Shown piece after piece: positions 17,998 to 27,040 of a stretch of DNA of 64,000 bases (position 1 is the stretch's first letter; each line of letters begins with the position of its first letter). A model generated the notes under the pieces. The model searched no databases, had not been told where the DNA came from, and saw only the letters and a program-made list of their open reading frames with translations. Position numbers and translations under genes: made by a program. The DNA is from JAPPLB01 sp965204095 (GTDB taxonomy: Bacteria > Acidobacteriota > Terriglobia > Bryobacterales > UBA6623): contig OZ241991.1 of assembly GCA_965204095.1 (NCBI GenBank), positions 2,046,001-2,110,000 of the forward strand, written 5' to 3'.

Positions 17998-19152
17998 TCA
18001 GGAGGCCGGTCGATTCGCGCTTCTCGATTGCAATGTCGCAGCCGCGAAGGTGAGCAGGTCGCCTGTCGCCTTGGCCGTCTTCTGAAGCTCATCGAACCGC
18101 TTGCCCATTTGGCAAAGCTGGACTCGATTCGGACAACTCAGATAAGCAGGGTCGGCATCCGTGAGGAAATCATCGAAAGCCCGAATGGCTTCGTCGAACT
18201 GCCCGAGCCGCACCAGAAGCTTGACGAGCACCTGACCTGGTGCGCTCCCGATGTCGTCGGGGTTGTAACTCGCTATCTTCTCGCGAAAGTAGCGAATTCC
18301 CTCGTCCACATCCTCGCCTGCGAGGCAACGAAGATACACGCTGTAATCCTCGTAGATGTCCTCGAACGGAGGCTCGCCCGGATATTGAAACAGTTCTGAA
18401 AGCCGCTTGCCGTACTCCGTGAGTTCGATCAGCAGGCGCAGGCTCTTTTGATCATGCAAATCCGGTCCGAACTGAATGCACGAGCCCACATGCGATGTAT
18501 CGACGTAATAGCTGTTGCCCTCGAAGAGCCAATCCCGTCCCTTCATCAGCTCGGGAAGAGATCCCGTGTCGGGCGCCTCGCCTTCATTGCGGGCGATCAC
18601 CCGCTTCATGTTGTCGATGATCTCCGTGTGAAGCGTCTCGATCAGCAGCCTTGCGCTCTCCTCGCGGCCTTCGACACTCGGGTACTGGCCGAAGCAGGTA
18701 ATGGCCCTGCAGGTGCCGTGGTTTGACAAAATCAGCTCGAAACCCTTCCTGGGGTGAACCCGCTCGTGAAACGCTACTTGGATTACGTCATCCAGATCGT
18801 CCGAGGGCGGGACTTCGTCGATCACCTTGCGGATCGTTTCGATGTCTCCAACGGCCCGGTAGTAAGGCCAGGCGCGGCCGATATCTCCCTTCGCAAGGAA
18901 CAGGCCTCCCACCTCGCGCGCCGCCGCTATCGACCCTTCGTCGTAGGCTCGCTGTGTCTCGACGTCCAGGCCGTTGAGAGGTTCGGTTGGAATCAGCGGC
19001 AGACCGAGTTCGTGCCGCTTCTTCATCAAGTGCGTCTCGAAGACGAGCGGAAAGTTCTCTTCGGCGCGATAGCGCTCCAGCAGGAAGTCGAACACTGCCG
19101 CGGGCTCGTGCTCGGCAAGAAGCGTTTCGAACTGTTGAAAGGAATTGCTCAC
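17998..19152 (-). CDS. Conserved hypothetical protein, TPR-like
   Basis: A 384-residue protein without signal peptide. I do not recognise a named family. It is acidic and probably all-helical, with regions that look like degenerate tetratricopeptide repeats: EVGGLFLAKGDIGRAWPYY near 85-105, and LLVRLGQFDEAIRAFDDFL near 320-340. A central block contains ILSNHGTCRAITC and DTSHVGSCIQ, whose Cys/His residues could bind a metal (speculative). Codon use is like its neighbours and the frame is intact, so a real gene is likely. It is convergent with the propeller gene and divergent from the respiratory operon. Confidence 0.7.
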   Translation of the reverse strand: MSNSFQQFETLLAEHEPAAVFDFLLERYRAEENFPLVFETHLMKKRHELGLPLIPTEPLNGLDVETQRAYDEGSIAAAREVGGLFLAKGDIGRAWPYYRAVGDIETIRKVIDEVPPSDDLDDVIQVAFHERVHPRKGFELILSNHGTCRAITCFGQYPSVEGREESARLLIETLHTEIIDNMKRVIARNEGEAPDTGSLPELMKGRDWLFEGNSYYVDTSHVGSCIQFGPDLHDQKSLRLLIELTEYGKRLSELFQYPGEPPFEDIYEDYSVYLRCLAGEDVDEGIRYFREKIASYNPDDIGSAPGQVLVKLLVRLGQFDEAIRAFDDFLTDADPAYLSCPNRVQLCQMGKRFDELQKTAKATGDLLTFAAATLQSRSANRPAS

Positions 19153-19565
19153 GGGAGGCGCCCCTCATCTTACCGAAGTCACATCTGGACAAAACGACCT
19201 CTGCATCCGAGAGACGGAGCGGGCGATGCGAATCGGGAGTCCCACGTTGTAAACTCACTAGTTCTCTTGTCACTGGCTAAGGTTGATATTTGAGTCAAGT
19301 TCTCGCGGCGATCCGTTGTCCTGCTTGTCGGTCTGAGGACTTCCTCGCTAGTTTTAGCCGACACGGCAGTCTCGACACATGCTCGGTCGTCTCTGGCGGT
19401 CGTGCAACAGGCAGGGCCGCGTAAGATATTACGAGCATGAGTAGTTGCGGACCATGGTCAGTCCAGGGAGCCCCCGAAACTCGCACTGAAGCTATCTGTC
19501 CCAAGGAGCCGGGTCTCCTCAGAAACACCTGAAGTACTGCAAGGCATACTTCACTGAAACACTTG
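19153..19565. other. Divergent intergenic region upstream of the respiratory operon
   Basis: Four hundred bases between a minus-strand gene and the plus-strand respiratory operon, so it should contain that operon's promoter. A small dyad CGTAA-GATA-TTACG lies at 19420-19433. No convincing -35/-10 pair, sigma-54 site or small gene was seen. Confidence 0.4.
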
Positions 19566-20066
19566 ATGCTGGCTGCGCGACGACCAAGGCTCTCATGGAG
19601 CCGCCTGCTGGAAGTCTCTTTCTGTGTTGTGACCAGCGGGATGCTTTGGGGCCAACAGCAGCCAATCGAGTTCCCGCACGATAAACACGTTGCGGCGGGT
19701 GTCGACTGTATCGACTGCCACAGCGGAGCTGACATACGTTCCGCGGCGACGATCCCGTCGATCAACAAGTGCATGCTGTGCCACGAGCGGGTCGCCACCG
19801 AAGGACCCGGTGTAAAGCTGTTGATCGAGTATTGGAACCGGAAACGTGAGGTGCCCTGGCAGCGGGTGTACGGCTTCGAACGCGCTGCAAACGTCAAGTT
19901 CCGGCACGCCCCGCACATCCGCGCCAAGATCGAGTGCTCCGACTGCCACGGCAATGTGGCTGCGATGACGGTCGCCCAAAAGGCGGTCGAGCACACCATG
20001 GGAACGTGTGTCAGTTGCCACCGCCAGACGCAGGCGAGCGACGATTGCGCCGTGTGTCATTTCTAG
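19566..20066 (+). CDS. Pentaheme cytochrome c (ActA/QrcA-like), first gene of respiratory operon
   Basis: 166 residues with an N-terminal signal/anchor (about 8-30), then five CxxCH heme-binding motifs: CIDCH, CMLCH, CSDCH, CVSCH and CAVCH. The spaced histidines in FPHDKH and FRHAPH are probable distal ligands, as in class III (c3/c7-like) cytochromes. In alternative complex III the ActA subunit is pentaheme and sits next to an ActB-like protein, matching the order here; QrcA of sulfate reducers is the other relative. It probably carries electrons between the quinone-linked membrane core and periplasmic acceptors. The ATG at 19566 is preferred to the TTG just before it; the ribosome site is weak. 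Confidence 0.87.
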   Translation: MLAARRPRLSWSRLLEVSFCVVTSGMLWGQQQPIEFPHDKHVAAGVDCIDCHSGADIRSAATIPSINKCMLCHERVATEGPGVKLLIEYWNRKREVPWQRVYGFERAANVKFRHAPHIRAKIECSDCHGNVAAMTVAQKAVEHTMGTCVSCHRQTQASDDCAVCHF

Positions 20067-20084
20067 AAGCCCGGATCTCAAACC

Positions 20085-22238
20085 ATGGATCGCCGCAATT
20101 TCTTCAAACTGGTCGGGACCGCATCGGGTGGAGCGCTCACCGGGGCGTGCGGCAAGCAGGCGCAGGAGTTGATCCCCTTGCTGGTGCCGGCAACGGAGAT
20201 TGTCCCCGGCGCGGAGGAATGGCATCCAAGCGTGTGCAGCAGTTGCGCCGCCGGTTGCGGAACAATCGTCCGTGTCATGCAGGCCGAGCGCAGGATTGAA
20301 GTCGATGGTGAGACCGTCCGCCAGCCGGTCGCGGCCATCAAGAAGATCGAGGGCAACCCACTCGATCCGGTTTCAGGAGGGCGTCTGTGCGCCCGCGGCC
20401 AGGCTGCCGTGCAGGGCCTCTACCATCCCGATCGGCTGACGGGGCCGCGTCGGCGAGTCGGCGCTCGCGGCTCCGCAGACTTCGAACTCGTCGATTGGGA
20501 AACCGCTTTGTCGGAAGTGACGGCTGCGCTCGCGGGCGTCGATCGCAGGCGGATCGTCTACCTGACGTCGGCCGAGACGGGAACAGGAAGCGCCACCGCT
20601 GCTCGTTTCCTGGATTCGATCGGGGCGCCCCCTGCCACCACAATCGGCGTGAATGACTTCACCGTTGAGCGGCGCGCGAGTCAACTTGCGTTCGGCTGGG
20701 ACGGGCTACCGGTTTACGAGATACAGGATGCGACCTGCGTGCTGAGCATCGGGGCCGACTTTCTGGGTGGCTGGGCTTCGCCCGTCTTCTACAGCCGGCG
20801 ATTCGGCCACATGCGCCGCGGCCGTCCGGGCATTCGAGGCAAGCTTGTTCACGCCGAGTCCCGCTTTTCACAAACGGCCTGGAGCGCCGACCGCTGGTTG
20901 CCCGTCGCTCCAGGCGGTGAACACGCCCTCGCCATGGCGATCGGCCACGTGATCGTCAGCGACAAACTGCGCGAAAGCGATCAAGCCGGCGAGTCGTTGC
21001 GGGAGGCATTCCTGGCTACCGATTTCTCGGCGGCATGCAAGGCCTCGGGCCTTGAAGAAAAGCGCGTTCGTGACGTAGCCCGTGAGCTGGCAGCCTCCAC
21101 GTCCCCCCTGGTTCTGGCCGGGGCGAGCATTGTGCGTCCCGGCTCATCGAGGGCCGTGATCGCCGCGAATGAGCTCAATCTCTTGCTCGGAAACATCGGC
21201 GCCAAGGGTGGCGTCATGCCGCCCGCCTCCCTGCCCGGCGGCCTGGCGGCTGAAAGGCCTGCGTACCGACCCTTGGAGGAACAGATCGGCCAGGCTGAAG
21301 TCGTGATGATTGACGGCGTCGATCCGCTCTACGCCGCGCCATGGCTCGCCGGCTCCTTTGCCAAGGTTGAGTTGATGATCAGCTTCGCCGGCTTCCTTGA
21401 CGACAGCGCCGCGCATGCGGACTGGATTCTGCCGGATCACCACGAGCTTGAAGCCTCCGCGGGTGTCATCCCGCTCATGTCGCCAACGCCGGCCCTCACT
21501 GGGGCGCCGGCGTTCGTGAAGCCTCTCCACGAGACACGGGCAACCCCTGACGTTCTTGTCGACCTTGCCCGGCGGCTCGACGCAGCCATCGAGCCGGTCA
21601 CCCTCGACAGCGCCTACGCGTCGATCCACGGGCAGGCCACTGACGAGGAATCCACTCCCGCCGACTTCATCGACCAGGCACGGCGGCAGGGAGGATGGTG
21701 GGGGCGGGAGCGGCCTGCCGATGCCCCCCGCTCACGAACCGAGCCTCTGGGTGATTGGGGCCCGCCCGTCTCCGACCCGGTCTATCCCTTCGCCTTTCAG
21801 CCCTATCCAACACTGCAGTTCGGCTTTGGCGGGGAGTCGCATCTCCCTTGGCTGCAACAATTGCCTGATCCAGCTTCGAGCGCAGTTTGGAATCTGCCCG
21901 TCGAGATTGATCCGGCAACAGCGGAGCAACTCGATGTCAGGAACGGCGACACGCTCAGAGTCATTTCTCCGAGCGGAGAGCTCGAAGCGCCCGTCTATGT
22001 CAACCCCGCCGCGATTCCCGGTGTCGTGAGCATGCCGATCGGACAGGGTCACGGAACATTCGGTCGCTACGCCTCGGGACGGGGCGCAAACCCGCTATCG
22101 ATCGTCGATCCCGTCCCGGAGCAAGAGACGGGCGTGCCCGCGTTCGGCGCTACTCGCGTTCGACTTGAAAAGGGAACGACGAAGCAGCGCCTGGTGCAAT
22201 ATGCGGCTGTGGATCGTCAGCCGCGTCCGCATCGCTAG
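20085..22238 (+). CDS. Molybdopterin oxidoreductase-family subunit (ActB1/QrcB-like)
   Basis: 717 residues. The N-terminus MDRRNFFKLVGTASGG is a Tat signal with a Cys at GAC. The motif CSSCAAGC, followed about 37 residues later by CARGQ, is the N-terminal 4Fe-4S site typical of MopB-family enzymes, followed by three molybdopterin-domain regions and a C-terminal beta-barrel (about 600-700). In ActB of alternative complex III and in QrcB the cofactor is generally absent; whether a Mo/W site exists here cannot be decided from sequence alone. It is followed by a separate four-cluster Fe-S protein rather than fused to it as in typical ActB. Confidence 0.85.
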   Translation: MDRRNFFKLVGTASGGALTGACGKQAQELIPLLVPATEIVPGAEEWHPSVCSSCAAGCGTIVRVMQAERRIEVDGETVRQPVAAIKKIEGNPLDPVSGGRLCARGQAAVQGLYHPDRLTGPRRRVGARGSADFELVDWETALSEVTAALAGVDRRRIVYLTSAETGTGSATAARFLDSIGAPPATTIGVNDFTVERRASQLAFGWDGLPVYEIQDATCVLSIGADFLGGWASPVFYSRRFGHMRRGRPGIRGKLVHAESRFSQTAWSADRWLPVAPGGEHALAMAIGHVIVSDKLRESDQAGESLREAFLATDFSAACKASGLEEKRVRDVARELAASTSPLVLAGASIVRPGSSRAVIAANELNLLLGNIGAKGGVMPPASLPGGLAAERPAYRPLEEQIGQAEVVMIDGVDPLYAAPWLAGSFAKVELMISFAGFLDDSAAHADWILPDHHELEASAGVIPLMSPTPALTGAPAFVKPLHETRATPDVLVDLARRLDAAIEPVTLDSAYASIHGQATDEESTPADFIDQARRQGGWWGRERPADAPRSRTEPLGDWGPPVSDPVYPFAFQPYPTLQFGFGGESHLPWLQQLPDPASSAVWNLPVEIDPATAEQLDVRNGDTLRVISPSGELEAPVYVNPAAIPGVVSMPIGQGHGTFGRYASGRGANPLSIVDPVPEQETGVPAFGATRVRLEKGTTKQRLVQYAAVDRQPRPHR

Positions 22239-22249
22239 AGGAGGAGAGA

Positions 22250-22984
22250 GTGTCAGAGCAATTGGTCCCGATCAGCGAGATCCAGAGCACCGATGACAAC
22301 GTGCCCCGCTGGGGCATGGCGATCGACCTCGATCGCTGCACCGGCTGCGAGGCCTGCGTCGTCGCCTGCCATGTCGAGAACAACATCCCTGTCGCGACCG
22401 AAGATGACGCCGCGATGGGCCGCTCCTCGCACTGGATTCGCATCGATCGTTATTACGAGGGTACGTTCCCCGACATCAAGGTCAAGTACCGCCCGGTCTT
22501 GTGCCAGCAGTGCGACGATGCGCCATGCGAGCCCGTCTGCCCGGTGTACGCGACGTATCAGAACGCCGAGGGCCTGAACGTTCAGGTCTATAACCGCTGT
22601 GTGGGAACGCGCTATTGCGCCAACAACTGTCCGTATCAGGTGCGTGTCTTCAACTGGTTCGATCCGGAATGGCCCGAACCTCTTGAGCTGCAGTTGAACC
22701 CCGACGTTTCGGTTCGTCCCGGCGGCGTCATGGAAAAGTGCACCTTCTGCATACAGCGAATCCAGCGCGGCAAGCTCGATGCTCAAGCTGAGGACAGGAA
22801 AGTCGAAGACGGCGATATCCAACCCGCTTGCGTTCAGGGATGCCCCGCCGAGGCCATGGCCTTTGGTGACTTGACCGACCCCGAGAGCAAAGTCTCTCAG
22901 TGGGCCGGCGTTGGGCGCTCGACACAGCTTCTCGGCGAGTTGGGCACGAAACCGAAAGTCTTCTATTTGGAAAAGTCTGACTGA
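22250..22984 (+). CDS. Four-cluster 4Fe-4S ferredoxin subunit (NrfC/DmsB/QrcC-like)
   Basis: 244 residues starting at GTG with a GAGGAGAG site. Four cysteine clusters are visible: CTGCEACVVAC; CQQCDDAPCEPVCP; CVGTRYCANNCPY; and CTFCIQRIQ with a later CVQGCP. This is the standard arrangement of electron-transfer subunits of the complex iron-sulfur molybdoenzyme superfamily. No signal peptide of its own is seen, so it would ride with the Tat-exported catalytic-type subunit. It lies 11 bases after the molybdopterin subunit gene and 28 before the NrfD gene. Confidence 0.9.
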   Translation: MSEQLVPISEIQSTDDNVPRWGMAIDLDRCTGCEACVVACHVENNIPVATEDDAAMGRSSHWIRIDRYYEGTFPDIKVKYRPVLCQQCDDAPCEPVCPVYATYQNAEGLNVQVYNRCVGTRYCANNCPYQVRVFNWFDPEWPEPLELQLNPDVSVRPGGVMEKCTFCIQRIQRGKLDAQAEDRKVEDGDIQPACVQGCPAEAMAFGDLTDPESKVSQWAGVGRSTQLLGELGTKPKVFYLEKSD

Positions 22985-23012
22985 TCGAGTCCTCCCCAGC
23001 GCAACAACAGGA

Positions 23013-24332
23013 ATGACCACGCTTGCCACGGCATTGAACGGTCCGCACCGTAGAGTGCGCGAAGATGTCCTCCACCCACTCGAAGGCCTCAGTTTCTGGT
23101 ACCTGGCGTCGGCAGCGTTTTTCAGTGCTCTTGTGGTTTGGGCGTTGTTCGCCTGGGGCTGTCAAATTTTTTGGGGTATCGGCGTCGCGGGCATTCGTCG
23201 GCCCGTATTCTGGGGTCTCTACATCGTCAATTTCGTTTTTTGGATCGGCATCTCACACGCCGGCACCTTGATCTCCGCAATTCTTCGCCTTACGGACGCC
23301 GGATGGCGCAAGCCCGTGACCCGAGCCGCCGAAGCGATCACCGTGTTCGCGCTCATGATCGGAGGCATGTTCCCCTTGATTCACTTGGGGCGGGTCTGGC
23401 TTTTTTATTGGCTGATCCCGTACCCGAATGATCGATTGTTGTGGCCCAATTTCCGATCGCCGCTGGTCTGGGACATGACCGCCATCTTCACCTACATCAC
23501 AGGCAGCGTCCTGTATCTCTATCTGCCTCTCATCCCTGACCTCGCGGAAATGGCCTCTCGCAGCCAGGGCTGGAAGAGCAGGGTCTACCGGCTCCTGTCG
23601 ATCGGTTGGACCGGCAGCGACCGCCAGTGGCACGCCCTGGAGCGCGCAATGAAACTGATGGCCGCCATGATTCTCGCGGTCGCGGTGTCCGTTCATTCCG
23701 TAGTGTCATACGATTTTTCGATGTCCATTGCACCGATGTGGCACAGCACCATCTTTGCTCCCTACTTCGTTGCGGGAGCGATCTTCAGCGGCATCGCCGC
23801 GCTCATCCTGGTGATGTTCGCTCTGCGGAAGTTCCTGAACTTGGGACGCTATCTCCGCCCTGTGCACTTCCACAATCTGTCGAAGCTTCTGCTGCTGATG
23901 TGCCTCGTCTGGCTCTACTTCTCGGCTTCAGAGCACCTGACGGTCTGGTACGGCAACGAGCACATCGAGATGGCCGTTTTCAACGCCCGTGTCTATGGCG
24001 AATACGCGCCCTACTTCTGGTTGATGGTGGCCTGTAACTTCCTGATTCCCTTCATATTGCTGGGCATTCGCCGGCTACGGACTCTCGGTACCATCGCTGT
24101 TTCCTCCGTGGCGGTGTTGATCGGGATGTGGCTGGAGCGTTTTCTGATCGTCATCCCGACGTTGAGCTATTCGGCCCTGCCCGCCGCATGGGGGCCTTAC
24201 GAAGCGAGTTGGGTGGAGTTGTCGATCACGGCCGGCACCTTTGCGGCAATGGCTCTGTTCTACATGATCTTCGCGAAGGTCTTTCCGATCATCGCCATCT
24301 GGGAATACGACGAAGATGTATCTGCGAGCTGA
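23013..24332 (+). CDS. NrfD/PsrC-type quinone-interacting membrane subunit (ActC-like)
   Basis: 439 residues from the ATG at 23013. It is a polytopic membrane protein with about ten hydrophobic segments (for example near 35-65, 75-100, 110-135, 230-255, 265-290, 310-330, 345-370, 385-410) and the NrfD-family pattern FWIGISHAGTLISAIL in the second helix. NrfD subunits bind menaquinol or ubiquinol and couple electron transfer to the Fe-S partner. ActC of alternative complex III belongs here. The end overlaps the next gene by 17 bases. Confidence 0.88.
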   Translation: MTTLATALNGPHRRVREDVLHPLEGLSFWYLASAAFFSALVVWALFAWGCQIFWGIGVAGIRRPVFWGLYIVNFVFWIGISHAGTLISAILRLTDAGWRKPVTRAAEAITVFALMIGGMFPLIHLGRVWLFYWLIPYPNDRLLWPNFRSPLVWDMTAIFTYITGSVLYLYLPLIPDLAEMASRSQGWKSRVYRLLSIGWTGSDRQWHALERAMKLMAAMILAVAVSVHSVVSYDFSMSIAPMWHSTIFAPYFVAGAIFSGIAALILVMFALRKFLNLGRYLRPVHFHNLSKLLLLMCLVWLYFSASEHLTVWYGNEHIEMAVFNARVYGEYAPYFWLMVACNFLIPFILLGIRRLRTLGTIAVSSVAVLIGMWLERFLIVIPTLSYSALPAAWGPYEASWVELSITAGTFAAMALFYMIFAKVFPIIAIWEYDEDVSAS

Positions 24333-24819
24333 ATTCTCCGACGTCGAAGCGGCCGCCGCCGCCGTTCAAACGCTGTCCGGCGCCGGTGTGGACAAGCGTG
24401 ACATCGAGGTCTTCTCGGCGCGCCCGGTCGCATTCGAGCGAGGCATTCTCGACAGGCCCAGCCGCATGTCGTTGTTGGCAGTCGTTTCCGCCATTGTCGT
24501 TGGAAGCGGCTCTACCGCCCTGATGTTCTACACGCAACTCGACTACCCGCTCATCACCGGAGGCATGCCCCTCAATTCCGGCTGGGCTACGGGCGTGATT
24601 ACTTTCGAACTTACGATGTTGGGCGCCATCCTCGGCGCCGTCGGGGGCTTCCTTTGGGAATCGGGGCTTCTTCGTAAAAACCGTTCCCCTGCCCCCGCGA
24701 TTCGCGACGACGTGATCACGATGCAAGTCCGTTGCGACCAGGAAGGGGCCGAGCGACTCGTCCGGCTGCTTGCCGACTCGGGCGCTATCACAAGCATGCG
24801 TGTCGAGGATGCCTCATGA
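24316..24819 (+). CDS. DUF3341 membrane protein (ActD-like)
   Basis: 167 residues with two central transmembrane helices (about 50-72 and 92-118) flanked by soluble alpha/beta parts. The opening YLRAEFSDVEAAAAAVQTL resembles the start of DUF3341 proteins, which correspond to ActD in alternative complex III. Its role is structural or in the proton path; no cofactor ligand is visible. The start overlaps the NrfD gene and the stop overlaps the cytochrome gene in ATGA, indicating tight coupling. Confidence 0.82.
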   Translation: MYLRAEFSDVEAAAAAVQTLSGAGVDKRDIEVFSARPVAFERGILDRPSRMSLLAVVSAIVVGSGSTALMFYTQLDYPLITGGMPLNSGWATGVITFELTMLGAILGAVGGFLWESGLLRKNRSPAPAIRDDVITMQVRCDQEGAERLVRLLADSGAITSMRVEDAS

Positions 24820-25166
24820 CGGCGCGCCTGCTGCTCGCGTTAGCGGCAATCACGATCTGCCTTGGCTCGTCCGCCACCGAACGCAAGCCTCCGCCTTGGG
24901 AGAAACCCCTTGCCAAAGGCCGAGACCTCTATCGCGAAAACTGCATCGTCTGCCACGATATCGACAAAGCCGAAACCAGGAAGATCGGGCCCTCGATGTT
25001 CCGCCTCTTTCAGAACGAGAAGCTGCCGTTCTCCGGAGGCGCGCCCAGCGAAGAATACGTGAACTTCAAAATCCAATTAGGCGGCGACGTCATGCCCGCC
25101 TTCACGGGCAGACTCACTCCGCAGCAGATCGACCTGATCGTCAACTACATCAAGTCGGCCAAGTAG
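24816..25166 (+). CDS. Monoheme cytochrome c (ActE-like)
   Basis: 116 residues from the ATG at 24816, which overlaps the preceding stop. A signal peptide (about 1-18) precedes one CIVCH heme motif; the Met in GGDVMPAF is the likely sixth ligand. This is a class I cytochrome c of standard length. As last gene of the operon it probably accepts electrons from the membrane complex and passes them to a terminal oxidase encoded elsewhere. No oxidase gene follows; the operon ends in a 116-bp inverted-repeat element. Confidence 0.88.
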   Translation: MTARLLLALAAITICLGSSATERKPPPWEKPLAKGRDLYRENCIVCHDIDKAETRKIGPSMFRLFQNEKLPFSGGAPSEEYVNFKIQLGGDVMPAFTGRLTPQQIDLIVNYIKSAK

Positions 25167-25175
25167 CCACGAACT

Positions 25176-25291
25176 CTAGGAGCCTGTCTCACAGAACGAA
25201 AATCGCCAATTTTTTGTCAACATCTTGTATCTGTGATCAAGTCTGACCACAACTGATTGGGGCCAAAATTTTCTGTGGGACAGACTCCTAG
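25176..25291. repeat. Second MITE-like element, 116 bp
   Basis: The ends CTAGGAGCCTGTCTCACAGA and TCTGTGGGACAGACTCCTAG form a 20-bp inverted repeat with two mismatches, and CTAG is at both extremes. The AT-richer interior encodes nothing. The end sequence is unrelated to the main TIR family. It lies between the convergent respiratory operon and rapZ, so the foldback could also act as a transcription barrier. Confidence 0.7.
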
Positions 25292-25350
25292 CTATTCAAG
25301 GCGGGCCGCAGGCCGCCCGCTCGTTCAACGCCAAGCGCCGCGGAGGCGAA

Positions 25351-26247
25351 TTACGTTTTGCGGATGTCTCTATGCGAGACCTTCACTTCGCACCCAGCGC
25401 CCGTGAGGTTGCGGCCGACCGCATCCGCGATCATCACCGAGCGATGCCGGCCCCCCGTGCAACCGAATGCGATCGTCAGGTAGCTCTTGCCTTCACGCAC
25501 GTAATGGGGAACGAGATACAGCAGCAGGTCGGAAATCCGGCCGATGAACTCCCCGGTCTGCGGAAACGACCGTACGTACCGAATGACCTTCGGATGTTTG
25601 CCGGAAAGATTCTTGCAACCCGGCACATAGTGCGGATTCGGCAGGAACCGAACATCGAAAACCAGGTCGCTGTCGGTTGGCAAGCCGTGTTTGAAACCGA
25701 AGCTGTTCACCGTGACGAGCAGTTGTGGTCTGTCTTGAGCGCTCTGGAATCTCGTTACGATCAGACGCCTCAGATCGTGAATGTTGAACTGCGACGTATC
25801 GAGAATCAGATCCGCAAGCTTTTGTATGGATCGCAGCGCCTGCCTCTCCGCCCGGATGCTGTTGAGGACGGACGTTCCCTTGCCCAGCGGGTGTGGCCGG
25901 CGTGTCTCACTGAAGCGCCTTTGTAGAACGTCGTCCGCGGCTTCAAGAAACAGCAGAAACACACGATTCTGCTTCCTCAGTTCCTGAAAGATTCCGGGGA
26001 ATTTTTTGAGCGCCCCGCCTTCACGAATATCGACCACCAGAGCGGCCCGGGAGATCTCCGGAGAGTGTCTACAGAGTTCGGCGAAGGTCGGAATCAAGTC
26101 AATCGGCAGATTGTCGACCGCATAGAACCCCATATCCTCAAAGACCTTCAGCACAGAGACTTTGCCCGAGCCGCTAAGTCCGGTCAGGATGACGAGTTCG
26201 TATGCCCCTCCCGGCGCTTCCCCCGCGCTGCTTGTCTTAGCCGGCAT
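25351..26247 (-). CDS. rapZ: RNase adapter protein RapZ (YvcJ family)
   Basis: 298 residues, the standard length. The P-loop GLSGSGKVS (about 23-31) is followed by GFYAVDNLP; the C-terminal domain holds IAFGCTGGRHRSV. In Enterobacteria RapZ presents small RNAs to RNase E and controls glucosamine-6-phosphate synthesis; in other phyla the role is less clear. It ends a minus-strand run with hpf and rpoN, a widely conserved order. The start codon lies inside the end of a degenerate TIR repeat: codons 1-3 (Met-Pro-Ala) and the GTGTGAGA leader are repeat sequence, so the native N-terminus may have been replaced. Confidence 0.92.
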   Translation of the reverse strand: MPAKTSSAGEAPGGAYELVILTGLSGSGKVSVLKVFEDMGFYAVDNLPIDLIPTFAELCRHSPEISRAALVVDIREGGALKKFPGIFQELRKQNRVFLLFLEAADDVLQRRFSETRRPHPLGKGTSVLNSIRAERQALRSIQKLADLILDTSQFNIHDLRRLIVTRFQSAQDRPQLLVTVNSFGFKHGLPTDSDLVFDVRFLPNPHYVPGCKNLSGKHPKVIRYVRSFPQTGEFIGRISDLLLYLVPHYVREGKSYLTIAFGCTGGRHRSVMIADAVGRNLTGAGCEVKVSHRDIRKT

Positions 26248-26421
26248 TTCTCACACACCTGACGGCGGAAGCATGCGATACAACGTTCATGACTTCGTTG
26301 CGCATGCTATCTGTGCTCAATGTAGGGGCTAGTACACCTCCGCGCGCCAAGCCGCTCGCTCCTCTTCCTGACGGCCCTTTCACGCACTTCACCTCCCCAA
26401 GTGATGAGAAAGGTCGGCCAG
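26239..26421. repeat. Degenerate short TIR repeat, copy S1, overlapping the rapZ start
   Basis: It aligns along its length with the short class: AGCCGGCATTTCTCACACAC at the left, CATGACTTCGTTGCGC inside, the GACGGCCCTTTCACGCACTTC module, and a decayed right end GTGATGAGAAAGGTCGGCC. It is the most diverged copy and fills most of the rapZ-hpf gap. Confidence 0.75.
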
Positions 26422-26470
26422 CCGGCTCCGCCTTGCGCCGGTAAGTGCTCATGGTGGCTGCGAAGAGTGC

Positions 26471-27022
26471 TCAACTTGCTTCGATGAGTTCGAGTTTGCC
26501 GTCCCGCCGTCGCACCAGAACTCGCAACTCTCCGCTTTCCATGTCCCGGTACGTCAGATGGTCCTTGCCCAGTTCGTCGATCTGCATCATGGCCTCTTCG
26601 ACGGTCAACGGCTTGGGGGCTACGCTGTTCGACCGCACGAGCTGCCTCCGGACAGGTTCTTCGGAAGCGGTCACGACGTCCCGAGGCACAGGCGCTTCCG
26701 CCTGAGCAGCCCTCTGGCTCTGGTGCCGCCGCACGTCGATCAGCTTGTGCTTGTTGCGGATCACCTGTCGCTCGAGCTTCTCCACTGCCGACTGCACGGC
26801 GAGGAACGCATCCATGCTCGAGCCGCTCACAACCAGCGTATGACTCAGTGCCCGCAGCGTAATCTCCGCGTCAAAGAGATGTCTTTGCCGAGACATCTTG
26901 ACGTGAGCCTCAAGATCCCTCTTTCGCCCGAGAATCTTGTGGCACTTTTGGAATTTCGCATCGAGCTTGCGCTCTTGCGCCGCCGAGAAACGAGCCGGGC
27001 GGCCTGTGTAGTGAACCCTCAT
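26471..27022 (-). CDS. hpf: Ribosome hibernation promoting factor, long form
   Basis: 183 residues. The N-terminal ribosome-binding domain (about 1-100: MRVHYTGRPARFS, DAEITLRA, DAFLAVQSAVEKLERQVIRNKHK) and the C-terminal dimerisation domain (about 138-183: KPLTVEEAMMQIDELG, ending RRDGKLELIE) mark the long HPF that forms 100S ribosome dimers in stationary phase. It lies 18 bases after rpoN on the same strand, the usual arrangement. Confidence 0.92.
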   Translation of the reverse strand: MRVHYTGRPARFSAAQERKLDAKFQKCHKILGRKRDLEAHVKMSRQRHLFDAEITLRALSHTLVVSGSSMDAFLAVQSAVEKLERQVIRNKHKLIDVRRHQSQRAAQAEAPVPRDVVTASEEPVRRQLVRSNSVAPKPLTVEEAMMQIDELGKDHLTYRDMESGELRVLVRRRDGKLELIEAS

Positions 27023-27040
27023 GCAAAAATCTGACCTCCG

